From the NCBI GenBank assembly GCA_944332435.1, contig CALVJW010000009.1:1-48406 (forward strand): 48,406 bases of DNA. Direction: 5' to 3'. The position numbers were made by a program, and so were the translations under genes. The notes below the pieces were generated by a model. The model saw only the letters and a list, made by a program, of their open reading frames with translations. It had not been told where the DNA came from and searched no databases. Source of the stretch: an uncultured Bacilli bacterium. GTDB lineage: Bacteria; Bacillota_I; Bacilli_A; RF39; UBA660. The first letter of the stretch is position 1; each line of letters starts with the position of its first letter. Positions 7,400-15,143 of this stretch are shown piece after piece.

Positions 7400-9157
7400 T
7401 TATTGTTCCTCCAATATTGCTTTAATTCTTCTTACCCCAGCACTGCTTGATTCTTCTTTTTTTATTTTGAAATGTCCAAGTTCTTTTGTATTTTCAACAT
7501 GTGGTCCACCACAAATTTCTAAAGAAACATCATCAATTTTATAAACAGTAACAACATCTCCATAACGCTCAATAAATTGTGCTTCTGCTCCCATTTTAAC
7601 AGCTTCTTCTTTCTTCACGTCAAAATGTTCTACTGGAATACTTGCTTGAATCCACTCATTTACTTGATTTTCTAACATGCTTTTTTCTTCATCTGTTAAT
7701 TTATGATCACATGGAAAATCAAAACGCATTCTTTCATCCGTAATATTACTTCCTTTTTGATAACTATCCGGATTAATTAATTTTTTAATTGCTGCATTTA
7801 ATAAATGGGTTGCAGTATGATATTTAATATTCATATCTGAGTCACTAGCAAGACCACCTTTAAATTTTCCAGTACTTCCAGCACGTGATTTTTCTTGATG
7901 CTCTTTAAATTTTTCTTCAAATCCAGCTACATCAACCGCAATATTTTTTTCACTTGCAAGTTCTACTGTTAATTCAATAGGAAATCCATATGTATCATAT
8001 AAATGGAATGCTTCAACCCCATCAATTTTTGTACATCCTTCTTTTTGAATTAGCTTATCAAATTCTCTTAATCCTTTATCTAGTGTACGACCAAATTTTT
8101 TCTTTTCAGTTGCTAATACTTCCATAATATGTTTTTCATTACGTTCTAACTCTGGATAATATTTTTTATATTTATTAATATAATTACGTGCGATTTCTAA
8201 ATCAAAATCACTATTTAAATCAATCCCAATTTTTTTAGCATGACGAATCATACGACGAATTAATCTTCTTAAAATATAGCCACGATCTGTATTAGATGGC
8301 CAAAGAATTGCATCATCTCCACTAATCATTACGATTGCACGTAAATGGTCAGCAATAATACGCATACTTGTTTGATTTTCTTCATATTTTTTGCTTGATA
8401 CTTTTTCAATATATTCAATAATATCTTTTAATAAAGAAGTTTGATAATTATCGCTCGTACCTTCCAATACAGCAGTAATTCTTTCTACTCCCATACCAGT
8501 ATCCACATTTTTTTGTGCAAGTTCAGTAATCATACCATCACTTGCTTTATGATATTGCATAAACACGTTATTCCAAATTTCTACCCAACGTTCATCTTTA
8601 GGATCATATAATTCTGGCGCTTCTTCTAATCCTGTCCAATAAAAAATTTCCGTATCTGGTCCACAAGGTCCACTATCCCCAGCAATCCAAAAATTATCTT
8701 CTACACCTAATCTAGCAATTCTCTCTTCTTTTATCCCCATTTGTTTCCATAATTCAATGCTTTCTGTATCCGCAGGAATATCTGCATTTCCTTCAAATAC
8801 AGTTACTGCTAATCTAGATACTGGGATTTTTAAAACAGTTGTTAAAAATTCAAAACTCCACGCAATCGATTCTTTTTTAAAGTAATCTCCTAAACTCCAA
8901 TTTCCTAACATTTCAAAAAAAGTATGATGTGTATTATCTCCAATTGCATCTAAGTCTGTACAACGTAAACATTTTTGTACATCTACTAATCTTGTTCCTT
9001 CTGGATGCTTTTCTCCCATTAAATAAGGAATGAGTGGTTGCATACCAGCCGTATTAAATAAACAACTTGGATCGTTTTCTGGTATAATTGGTGCACTTTT
9101 AATAAATGCATGTCCCTTACTTTTGAAAAATTCAATATATAAATCTTTAATATTCAT
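7400..9157 (-). CDS. alaS: Alanine--tRNA ligase, short form without C-Ala domain
   Basis: Class II synthetase that charges tRNA-Ala. The catalytic core (about 1-240) has the family start FFKSKGHAFIKSAPIIPEND, motif 2 in VQKCLRCTDLDAIGDN and the motif 3 region WPSNTDRGYILRRLIRRMIRH. The editing domain follows directly (about 445-585) with the metal-binding HTATHLL and CGGPHVENT motifs, ending GVRRIKAILEEQ. At 585 residues it is nearly 300 shorter than the usual 870. The beta-barrel before the editing domain is reduced to a short linker (GKFKGGLASDSDMN) and the DHHA1/C-Ala domain is absent. The end is natural: a stop and then a closely spaced downstream gene. The start follows GGAGGGATAAG. Confidence 0.95.
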   Translation of the reverse strand: MNIKDLYIEFFKSKGHAFIKSAPIIPENDPSCLFNTAGMQPLIPYLMGEKHPEGTRLVDVQKCLRCTDLDAIGDNTHHTFFEMLGNWSLGDYFKKESIAWSFEFLTTVLKIPVSRLAVTVFEGNADIPADTESIELWKQMGIKEERIARLGVEDNFWIAGDSGPCGPDTEIFYWTGLEEAPELYDPKDERWVEIWNNVFMQYHKASDGMITELAQKNVDTGMGVERITAVLEGTSDNYQTSLLKDIIEYIEKVSSKKYEENQTSMRIIADHLRAIVMISGDDAILWPSNTDRGYILRRLIRRMIRHAKKIGIDLNSDFDLEIARNYINKYKKYYPELERNEKHIMEVLATEKKKFGRTLDKGLREFDKLIQKEGCTKIDGVEAFHLYDTYGFPIELTVELASEKNIAVDVAGFEEKFKEHQEKSRAGSTGKFKGGLASDSDMNIKYHTATHLLNAAIKKLINPDSYQKGSNITDERMRFDFPCDHKLTDEEKSMLENQVNEWIQASIPVEHFDVKKEEAVKMGAEAQFIERYGDVVTVYKIDDVSLEICGGPHVENTKELGHFKIKKEESSSAGVRRIKAILEEQ

Positions 9158-9158
9158 C

Positions 9159-9704
9159 TTATCCCTCCAACAAACTAATTACCTTTTCCTTTAATTGTTC
9201 AATTGTCCCATCATTAATAATAATCGCATCATAATACTGATTATTTACTAATCCATGTTCTGTACTATGATTTCCTAAATCTCCAAGTGAATCTTGAAAG
9301 TTTGGTCTTTCTACTTTTATCGTATAAACTTTTGGAAAAGCTTTTTGAATCGACTCCACTTCATGATCAAATCGGGCATCACTAAGCGTTATTATATCAT
9401 AAAAATAAGAAAAAACTTTAATATCTTCAATAATTCTTCGTACAAAAAGATCATTATCTATTTCTTTTCTAATTAAATCCGTCCCTAAATATTGTAAAAA
9501 GGCTCGTGGTTTTGTCTCTTCTCTTCCATCCCAATCGGTTACTAATCGTGCATATTCTTTAATATAATAAGCAAAATCAACATCAATTGTTTTCTTACCA
9601 CGTTCTTTATAATAATCACCAATGATTTTAGCAATCGTATCTTTCCCTTGTCGGGCTTTCCCCGCAATCACAAATATTTTAGGGTTTCTTTGTTCTATTT
9701 TCAT
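9159..9704 (-). CDS. P-loop kinase, deoxynucleoside monophosphate kinase-like
   Basis: A protein of about 181 residues with an N-terminal Walker A motif, FVIAGKARQGKDTIAK, of the kind found in dNMP kinases and dephospho-CoA kinases. Further conserved-looking elements are VDFAYYIKEYAR, GTDLIRKEIDNDLFVRRI and IITLSDARFDHEVESI; the last resembles the acceptor/lid region of dNMP kinase-like proteins. The substrate cannot be read from sequence. The frame could start at 9719, but the second ATG (9704) is preceded by AAAGGAA at good spacing. It is the first gene of the alaS operon and ends one base before the alaS start. Confidence 0.75.
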   Translation of the reverse strand: MKIEQRNPKIFVIAGKARQGKDTIAKIIGDYYKERGKKTIDVDFAYYIKEYARLVTDWDGREETKPRAFLQYLGTDLIRKEIDNDLFVRRIIEDIKVFSYFYDIITLSDARFDHEVESIQKAFPKVYTIKVERPNFQDSLGDLGNHSTEHGLVNNQYYDAIIINDGTIEQLKEKVISLLEG

Positions 9705-9725
9705 ACTTATTCCTTTCATATCAAA

Positions 9726-9757
9726 ACCGCGATTTTATAAAAAGGGAAAACCGCGGT
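9726..9757 (-). terminator. Terminator after the AI-2E permease gene
   Basis: The stem ACCGCGGTTTT / AAAATCGCGGT on the minus strand includes one G-U pair (an A-C mismatch on the other strand) and is followed by TTTT. The strand asymmetry fits termination of the leftward permease transcript just before the kinase-alaS operon. Confidence 0.65.
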
Positions 9758-9773
9758 ATTTACTGCAAGTTAT

Positions 9774-10958
9774 CTAATCATTAACCGTAATTGTTTTCTC
9801 AGTTTTCTTTTCTTCGTCCTTAAATCCAAAGATTTCATATTTTCGATCATAAAATAATATAATTGCTTTAATAGAACCAATAATTGGTGTAGATACTACC
9901 ATCCCGATTATTCCCCAGAAATGACCAAATACAAGCAATCCGGTAATAATTGTAACTGGATGTAACTTTGTTGTTTTACTCATAATATATGGTTGGAAGA
10001 AGTTTCCTTCAATAAATTGAATAACTACAATCAATAATAATGTTAAAATACCAGTCGTAGTACCTTGTGAAAATCCCACAATCACAGCAGGAAATCCACC
10101 AATATATGGTCCTGCATAAGGAATAACATTGGTTACTCCACAAAATAATCCAAATAATAATGGTGCTTTTAAACCGATTAATCCTAAACCAATAGATGAT
10201 ACAATAAAAATAATAGTAGAATCTAGGCAAGCACCTTGTACATAGCGAATCATAGACGAATTTACTAATTCTGCTAATTCATGTGTACTTGTTTGTAATC
10301 GTTTTGGTAAAAAACCAATTAAAGTATCCCCAACTCCGTCAAATGTAAGTAATAAATAAAATCCAATAATAAGACCGATTACAATTGCTCCGATACCAGA
10401 AAATAATGTTTTCACAAAAGAGATGGTCATTGTCGGTAAAGACTCTGTTAAACCATTTCCAAAACTCTTTAAAGAAGCTGAAACATTATTTTGAACCATA
10501 TTAACATCAATATATTCAATATTATCAAATTGATATAATAAATCTTCAAGCCAACCACTAACAGAATCTACTACACTTGGAATTGAATGTGCGAAGTCAT
10601 TGACTTGTGCAATTAACAATGGAATTAAAGCATTTAATAAAATCGAAATAACACCAATAATTAAAGCATATGTTATCGTTGTCCCAATACTACGACGAAT
10701 TCCTTTTTTCTGCATCCAAGTAACAAAAGGATTAAATAGCCATGCGATTAATAATCCAATAAATAACGGAGATAAAACTTTTAAAATCGTCAGCAAAAAG
10801 TTTTTAACTTCCCACTCTTTTAATATCATTGTAACTCCTACTACTACGGCAATAATAATAAAGAAATAGGATACCTTTAAAATCTTTTTTAATAGTGACA
10901 TAACATCATTTAATGTTTTTACATCTACTTCTTTATCACTTATCTTTCTTCTAAACAT
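9774..10958 (-). CDS. AI-2E family transporter (PerM/YtvI-like membrane protein)
   Basis: Polytopic membrane protein of 394 residues in the AI-2E/PerM family, whose members export small molecules or act as Na+/H+ antiporters. Two membrane helices lie near residues 30-75 and one near 90-120. A periplasmic helical region (about 125-180, DFAHSIPSVVDSVSGWLEDL) follows. The C-terminal bundle holds the signatures GLFCGVTNVIPYAGPYIGG and GNFFQPYIMSKTTKLHPV. The substrate cannot be assigned from sequence. A sigma-A promoter and the site GAGGTGAAGGT precede the start, and a terminator follows, so it is monocistronic. Confidence 0.9.
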   Translation of the reverse strand: MFRRKISDKEVDVKTLNDVMSLLKKILKVSYFFIIIAVVVGVTMILKEWEVKNFLLTILKVLSPLFIGLLIAWLFNPFVTWMQKKGIRRSIGTTITYALIIGVISILLNALIPLLIAQVNDFAHSIPSVVDSVSGWLEDLLYQFDNIEYIDVNMVQNNVSASLKSFGNGLTESLPTMTISFVKTLFSGIGAIVIGLIIGFYLLLTFDGVGDTLIGFLPKRLQTSTHELAELVNSSMIRYVQGACLDSTIIFIVSSIGLGLIGLKAPLLFGLFCGVTNVIPYAGPYIGGFPAVIVGFSQGTTTGILTLLLIVVIQFIEGNFFQPYIMSKTTKLHPVTIITGLLVFGHFWGIIGMVVSTPIIGSIKAIILFYDRKYEIFGFKDEEKKTEKTITVND

Positions 10959-10977
10959 ACCTTCACCTCATAATCAC

Positions 10978-11006
10978 ATTATAACATTATTAAAATTTGA
11001 TGTAAA
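10978..11006 (-). promoter_or_regulatory. Sigma-A promoter of the AI-2E permease gene
   Basis: On the minus strand TTTACA, a 17-bp spacer and TATAAT lie just upstream of the permease start. Confidence 0.75.
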
Positions 11007-11083
11007 TAAAAGGATAACATCATTTCGACTTTACATTCGACAAAAGGAGAGATTTTTTTCTATAGGTGCGTATTATAATTTTG

Positions 11084-11092
11084 TGCTATAAT
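11084..11092 (+). promoter_or_regulatory. Extended -10 promoter of the sortase gene
   Basis: TGCTATAAT is a perfect extended -10 box; no good -35 box is seen. The predicted transcript starts near 11099, nine bases before the ATG at 11108. This rules out the longer frame starting at 11066. Confidence 0.7.
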
Positions 11093-11107
11093 AGAACTGG
11101 TGATGCT

Positions 11108-12049
11108 ATGAAAATAAACCTGAAACATAAAAATACTTCAAAAAATATTGAAGCTTATGGAAAAATAGTCGACTTAGCTGATAATGAACAAATGTCTACT
11201 GTTATGAAAGAAAAAGAGAAAAAAGAAATCATCAAAAAGATGACGAAAAGACAGTATTTTTGGATTATCATCTTACTCATATCTCTCCTCATTTTGTCAT
11301 TTGCTGGATTTAAAATACTAAGCTGGGAACAAGACAATAAAAAAACAAGTAAGCAAATTGAAGAAATTGATAAAACAATAAATGTGGAAGAAATTCCTGC
11401 CTCTAATAAAGATACTTTAGTAAATGAGCCAAAAAAAGACGATAAAAATAATGATTATTGGAACTACATTAAGTTACCATTAATTAATGTCAATTTTAAT
11501 GATTTACTTAATAAAAACCCTGATACCGTTGCTTTCTTAAAAGTCAATGGAACAAATATTAATTATCCTGTTGTACAAACAAATGATAACAAATTTTACT
11601 TAACGCATTCATTTGATAAAACATATAATGAAGCTGGATGGGTATTTATGGATTATCGTAATGATATCAATCAATTAAGTGATAATACCATTATATATGC
11701 ACATGGTAGATGGGATACGACAATGTTTGGATCATTAAAAAATGTTTTTAAAAATAACTGGTACCAAAATACAGATAATTATGTGGTACACCTATCGACA
11801 CCAACATATAATAGTTTATGGCAAGTATTTTCTGTTTACACAATACCAACAGAGACCTATTATATTACAAGTAACTTCGGAACAGATGAATCCTATCAAA
11901 AATTCTTAACAACAATTCAAAACCGTAGTCAATACTCATTTAATGCAAATGTAAATACCAATGATAAGATTCTTACCTTATCAACTTGTCTAAATAATAA
12001 AGAAAAAGTTGTATTGCATGCAAAATTAATTAAATTACAATATAAGTAA
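11108..12049 (+). CDS. Class B-type sortase
   Basis: Membrane-anchored transpeptidase expected to join surface proteins to the cell wall. Residues 1-50 are basic and cytoplasmic, and a membrane helix lies near 53-75 (FWIIILLISLLILSFAGF). The sortase fold spans about 130-313. The catalytic His is in IIYAHGRWDTTMFGSL and the catalytic Cys in ILTLSTC. The usual Arg of the beta-8 strand after the Cys appears to be Lys here (NNKEKVVLHAKL, confirmed in the codons). The start at 11108 follows GGTGATG and fits the promoter. A likely substrate with an NPETFD signal is encoded 3 kb downstream on the other strand. Confidence 0.88.
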   Translation: MKINLKHKNTSKNIEAYGKIVDLADNEQMSTVMKEKEKKEIIKKMTKRQYFWIIILLISLLILSFAGFKILSWEQDNKKTSKQIEEIDKTINVEEIPASNKDTLVNEPKKDDKNNDYWNYIKLPLINVNFNDLLNKNPDTVAFLKVNGTNINYPVVQTNDNKFYLTHSFDKTYNEAGWVFMDYRNDINQLSDNTIIYAHGRWDTTMFGSLKNVFKNNWYQNTDNYVVHLSTPTYNSLWQVFSVYTIPTETYYITSNFGTDESYQKFLTTIQNRSQYSFNANVNTNDKILTLSTCLNNKEKVVLHAKLIKLQYK

Positions 12050-12056
12050 TATTTAT

Positions 12057-12092
12057 AAAAGATTGTAAATTTTTTTACAATTCTTTTTTATT
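12057..12092 (+). terminator. Terminator after the sortase gene
   Basis: AAAGATTGTAAA pairs with TTTACAATTCTTT (one bulge) and is followed by TTTTTTATT. Confidence 0.7.
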
Positions 12093-12137
12093 ATAATAAA
12101 AAATGTTTCTATTCATTAATTCCTTTTTATTAACCAC

Positions 12138-12175
12138 CATATCTTAATATTAGATTTGGAGTTGCTATCCAAATC
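12138..12175 (+). promoter_or_regulatory. CATAnnnTA motif and inverted repeat upstream of the 12204 gene
   Basis: CATATCTTA at 12138-12146 fits the sigma-E/sigma-K -10 pattern CATAnnnTA. It is followed by a perfect 8-bp dyad with a 7-nt loop, GATTTGGA / TCCAAATC (12153-12175), that would lie in the 5' leader. No convincing -35 box was seen, so the promoter is tentative; the dyad could be an mRNA stem or an operator. Confidence 0.35.
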
Positions 12176-12203
12176 AATATTCAAAATATAGAAAGGAGAA
12201 TAT

Positions 12204-13556
12204 ATGGCAAATAAACCGTTTGAATGTTCAACTGAAGGATTACAAATAGCTGGTAACCCGTCAAAACTATATAATATTGACTTAGCAACAGGGCAATTAA
12301 CAGAGCGTGGGGAAATTACTCCGGCATCTGTTTACAATGCAGCTGGTTTTAATATTAAAGACAATAATGTTTATGCAATGCGTGGAAATACTATGCTTAT
12401 TATCAACAATGATCAAACAATTGAAATTCTACCAATAATTCCCAATTTACCAGATCAATCTTATATTGCAGGTGACATAAACTTAGATGGACTATACTAT
12501 ATTTACTCACTATCTACACCACAAATCATATATATTGTTGACGTCGATCCACAATCACCAACCTATTTAAAACTAGTTGACCCAGTTACTAGATTAGAAC
12601 AAACGAATTCACCCTTTGGAATTCCTACTACAACCGCATTTTACGCAGATTGGGCCTTCAGTCCAATCGACAATAATTTATATGCAGCAATTAGTAATAC
12701 CAACACAGTTGCACGTATTAATCCATTAACAGGAGAACAAACAATTCTAACAACAACAGGATTACCTAATCCTAGTGAACTTCCTGCATATGGAGCCGCA
12801 TTTGCAGATAGCTCAGGAGCAATTTATTTTATTAATAATAATACAGGAAATATATATCGTACCGTTATCAATGGAAACAATGCGACTGCTAATTTATTTT
12901 CTATTGCCGAACCAGCCACTGCAAATGATGGGGCAAGATGTGCATTAGCACCAATTAATGCTCTTACAATTGAAAAAATAGTAGACAAAGTTGTAGCCAA
13001 ACCTAACGATATTCTTACTTATACAATCATCGTAAAAAACATCTCATTATTAACTTTAACAAATGTTATAATTACAGATGTAGTTCCTAACAATACTACA
13101 ATAATTACAGACTCAATAAAACTAAATGGTACTTCTATTACTGGTAATATCAATACTGGAATTAATATCGATAGTTTAGTTTCCAATCAAGTAGCAACGC
13201 TTACTTTCCAAGTATTAGTAAATAGTAATATTCCTACACCAACAACGATTATTAATACTGCATCCGTAACTTTTGATTCTAGTGATACTACAAATAGTAA
13301 TCCAGTTGAAACATTAGTCACTAGTGATGAATGTCAACCATTAAACGATATTATAACAAGTGTCGCCTTAGAACAAACTGCTCTTTCACATATTTTAAAT
13401 GCCAAAGGAGAAAAAATTCAAAAAGCCCAAAAACTAAATTTAGAAAATAATGATTTAATCAACATCAACAAATCTGTAGAATCCATGATTAATACAATTA
13501 CAAAATTAGAATTAATATTACAGAACAAATTAAAGCTATATCAAAAAAATAAATAA
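12204..13556 (+). CDS. Leaderless beta-propeller/DUF11 protein with C-terminal HILNAxGEKIQK module
   Basis: A 450-residue protein in three parts. Residues 1 to about 250 have propeller-like repeats (SKLYNIDLATGQLTERGEI, NLYAAISNTNTVARINPLTG) resembling DUF6923. Residues 253-375 form a DUF11-type Ig-like repeat (DKVVAKPNDILTYTIIVKN, NTASVTFDS). Residues 377-450 are a helical module (SVALEQTALSHILNAKGEKI) repeated in the next two genes. DUF11 proteins are usually exported, but no signal peptide, membrane segment or sorting signal exists here. This suits assembly from the mother-cell cytoplasm onto a spore, which is an inference. The start follows AGAAAGGAGAA. Confidence 0.8.
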   Translation: MANKPFECSTEGLQIAGNPSKLYNIDLATGQLTERGEITPASVYNAAGFNIKDNNVYAMRGNTMLIINNDQTIEILPIIPNLPDQSYIAGDINLDGLYYIYSLSTPQIIYIVDVDPQSPTYLKLVDPVTRLEQTNSPFGIPTTTAFYADWAFSPIDNNLYAAISNTNTVARINPLTGEQTILTTTGLPNPSELPAYGAAFADSSGAIYFINNNTGNIYRTVINGNNATANLFSIAEPATANDGARCALAPINALTIEKIVDKVVAKPNDILTYTIIVKNISLLTLTNVIITDVVPNNTTIITDSIKLNGTSITGNINTGINIDSLVSNQVATLTFQVLVNSNIPTPTTIINTASVTFDSSDTTNSNPVETLVTSDECQPLNDIITSVALEQTALSHILNAKGEKIQKAQKLNLENNDLININKSVESMINTITKLELILQNKLKLYQKNK

Positions 13557-13577
13557 GATAAACACATATTCATTATT

Positions 13578-13600
13578 AATATATCATCATATGATATATT
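13578..13600 (+). promoter_or_regulatory. AT-rich palindrome with CATAnnnTA motif before the 13629 gene
   Basis: A perfect 10-bp inverted repeat, AATATATCAT / ATGATATATT, has a 3-nt loop. It contains CATATGATA (13588-13596), which fits the sigma-E/K -10 pattern. No T-run follows, so it is not a terminator. The -35 spacing is not convincing. Confidence 0.3.
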
Positions 13601-13628
13601 GTAAATTACATTAGAAAGGAGAAAAAAT

Positions 13629-13907
13629 ATGGGAATGCCTATTATAACACCTGGGGAAGGTAAACGTTGCCAAGCAATTTCCGATATCATTACCAGTGTT
13701 GCCTTAGAACAAACTGCCCTATCACACATTTTAAACGCCGAAGGAGAAAAAATTCAAAAAATTGTAGCCGTTGCCGACAATGTTGACGATATGCTTGAAG
13801 TAAATAAATCTGTAGAATCCATGGTTAATACGATTACTAAATTAGAATTTATATTACATAATAAACTTGAATTATTTAAAGATTGTATTTGTACAGAATG
13901 CTTATAA
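13629..13907 (+). CDS. Stand-alone HILNAEGEKIQK-module protein
   Basis: A 92-residue protein that is almost entirely the helical module found at the C-termini of its two neighbours. After a short N-terminus (MGMPIITPGEGKRCQ) comes SVALEQTALSHILNAEGEKI, then NKSVESMVNTITKLEFIL, ending in a Cys-containing tail (CICTECL). The first half is nearly identical to the 12204 protein's module. Two helical stretches with heptad-like spacing suggest self-assembly or binding to the modules of the neighbours; this is an inference. It has no signal peptide. The start is preceded by TAGAAAGGAGAA. I know no established function for the module. Confidence 0.8.
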   Translation: MGMPIITPGEGKRCQAISDIITSVALEQTALSHILNAEGEKIQKIVAVADNVDDMLEVNKSVESMVNTITKLEFILHNKLELFKDCICTECL

Positions 13908-13944
13908 TCTAATGTTTTTCTAACATTATTAATCACAATTATTT

Positions 13945-13986
13945 ATTAGTCCTAATTCATATTTTATTGAATTAAGACTTTATTTA
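13945..13986 (+). terminator. Terminator after the stand-alone module gene
   Basis: AGTCCTAATTCA pairs with TGAATTAAGACT (one C-A mismatch) across an 8-nt loop, followed by TTATTTATT. A weaker hairpin (TAATGTT/AACATTA) sits just upstream at 13910-13928. Confidence 0.55.
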
Positions 13987-14003
13987 TTACAATAGAAAAT
14001 GTA

Positions 14004-14035
14004 ACAATATCGTCAATTTTACATATCATACAGTA
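14004..14035 (+). promoter_or_regulatory. Candidate mother-cell (sigma-K/E type) promoter of the 14046 gene
   Basis: AC at 14004-14005, a 16-bp gap and CATATCATA at 14022-14030 match the sigma-K pattern AC-N16/17-CATAnnnTA. An overlapping CATACAGT at 14027-14034 with AATATC 15 bases upstream resembles a sigma-E promoter. Both would start transcription very close to the GGTGATG ribosome site, so the exact box is uncertain. Confidence 0.4.
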
Positions 14036-14045
14036 TGGTGATGAT

Positions 14046-15068
14046 ATGAAAATTTTAAAAACAATACCTTTAAAAAATTTAACAGTATATACAAACGGCT
14101 TTTATAAAAATAATCATTTTTTATTTCAACAAACATGTAACAAATTAATAGATCAATACGATTGTAAATTTGATAAAATAAATCAATTTGTTTTATCAAA
14201 CTTATATTTAACAATTTCGCCAATTAAAAATAAGTTCTATGCCAGTAAAAAAAATGATTTCTGTAATATTTATATTTTAGATTGTAATTACAACGAAATT
14301 GATGTAATCTCATTAAAAAAAGTTCCAACTTGTTATTTAGGAGATATCATCTCAATTGCAATAAATCAAAAAGATAATAAAATCCTATTAGCAACAAAAA
14401 CAAAAGTTTACTCTATTACACTAAATGGCTACTTTATACGAGATGAGTTAACACAATCAGCATATCAAACAATTAGTAAAACCGATTATGATACAATTTT
14501 AACAAAAAAATTAGATGGTAGCTGTTGTTTACAAAAATTTCATGTTTTGGATACAAACATCACAGCTATTGCCTATATTCATTGTAAGATAATAATTGCA
14601 TATTCCATTGATAATCAAGCTTTCATCGCAACAATATCAAAAAGTAGAAATCTTTGTAATCCATGCTTTATCGAAAATAATATTACCATTAATGCAATTA
14701 TGTCTAATTGCATTAAAACTTACTTATTAGTTACAAAGTGTAAATGCTATAACTATATATATATGATTGACTATAATAAAAAATATAATCAGAGAGATTG
14801 CTACTGCTACAGAAAACATAATAGTAAAAATGATATTATTGAATCAATTGCTTTAATCGAGGCTTCTTTAGCTCATATTTTAAACGCTGAAGGTGAAAAA
14901 ATTCAAAAAGCTGTAAAAAAACACAAAAATTTATGTGAATTATTATCTATTAATAATTCAGTAACTGATACGATCAATAAAGTCACTTTATTAGAACAAG
15001 TCTTATTAAATAAATTAGAGATTGCATCAAGCCAATGCGATGAAAAAAAAGAATGTAATGAAAAATAA
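14046..15068 (+). CDS. Cysteine-rich propeller-like protein with HILNAEGEKIQK module
   Basis: A 340-residue protein whose first 260 residues alternate short strands and turns with many aromatic residues (LTISPIKNKFYASKK, DIISIAINQKDNKILLATK). This suggests a divergent beta-propeller, although no named family is recognised. Cysteines are frequent, clustering at CYCY just before the C-terminal module. Residues 261-340 carry SIALIEASLAHILNAEGEKI and the second helix LSINNSVTDTINKVTLLEQ, the third copy of the module in this cluster. No signal peptide or membrane segment is present. It has its own putative promoter and is followed by a strong terminator. Spore-surface location is inferred. Confidence 0.75.
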   Translation: MKILKTIPLKNLTVYTNGFYKNNHFLFQQTCNKLIDQYDCKFDKINQFVLSNLYLTISPIKNKFYASKKNDFCNIYILDCNYNEIDVISLKKVPTCYLGDIISIAINQKDNKILLATKTKVYSITLNGYFIRDELTQSAYQTISKTDYDTILTKKLDGSCCLQKFHVLDTNITAIAYIHCKIIIAYSIDNQAFIATISKSRNLCNPCFIENNITINAIMSNCIKTYLLVTKCKCYNYIYMIDYNKKYNQRDCYCYRKHNSKNDIIESIALIEASLAHILNAEGEKIQKAVKKHKNLCELLSINNSVTDTINKVTLLEQVLLNKLEIASSQCDEKKECNEK

Positions 15069-15102
15069 AATCATACTTATATTTTACATAGCATATTATA
15101 AA

Positions 15103-15133
15103 AAAACCTCGTTTTTACCTAAAACGAGGTTTT
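15103..15133. terminator. Bidirectional terminator
   Basis: A perfect 13-bp stem, AAAACCTCGTTTT / AAAACGAGGTTTT, has a 5-nt loop. It serves the rightward 14046 gene and the leftward surface-protein gene. Confidence 0.9.
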
Positions 15134-15143
15134 ATTGTTTTAA

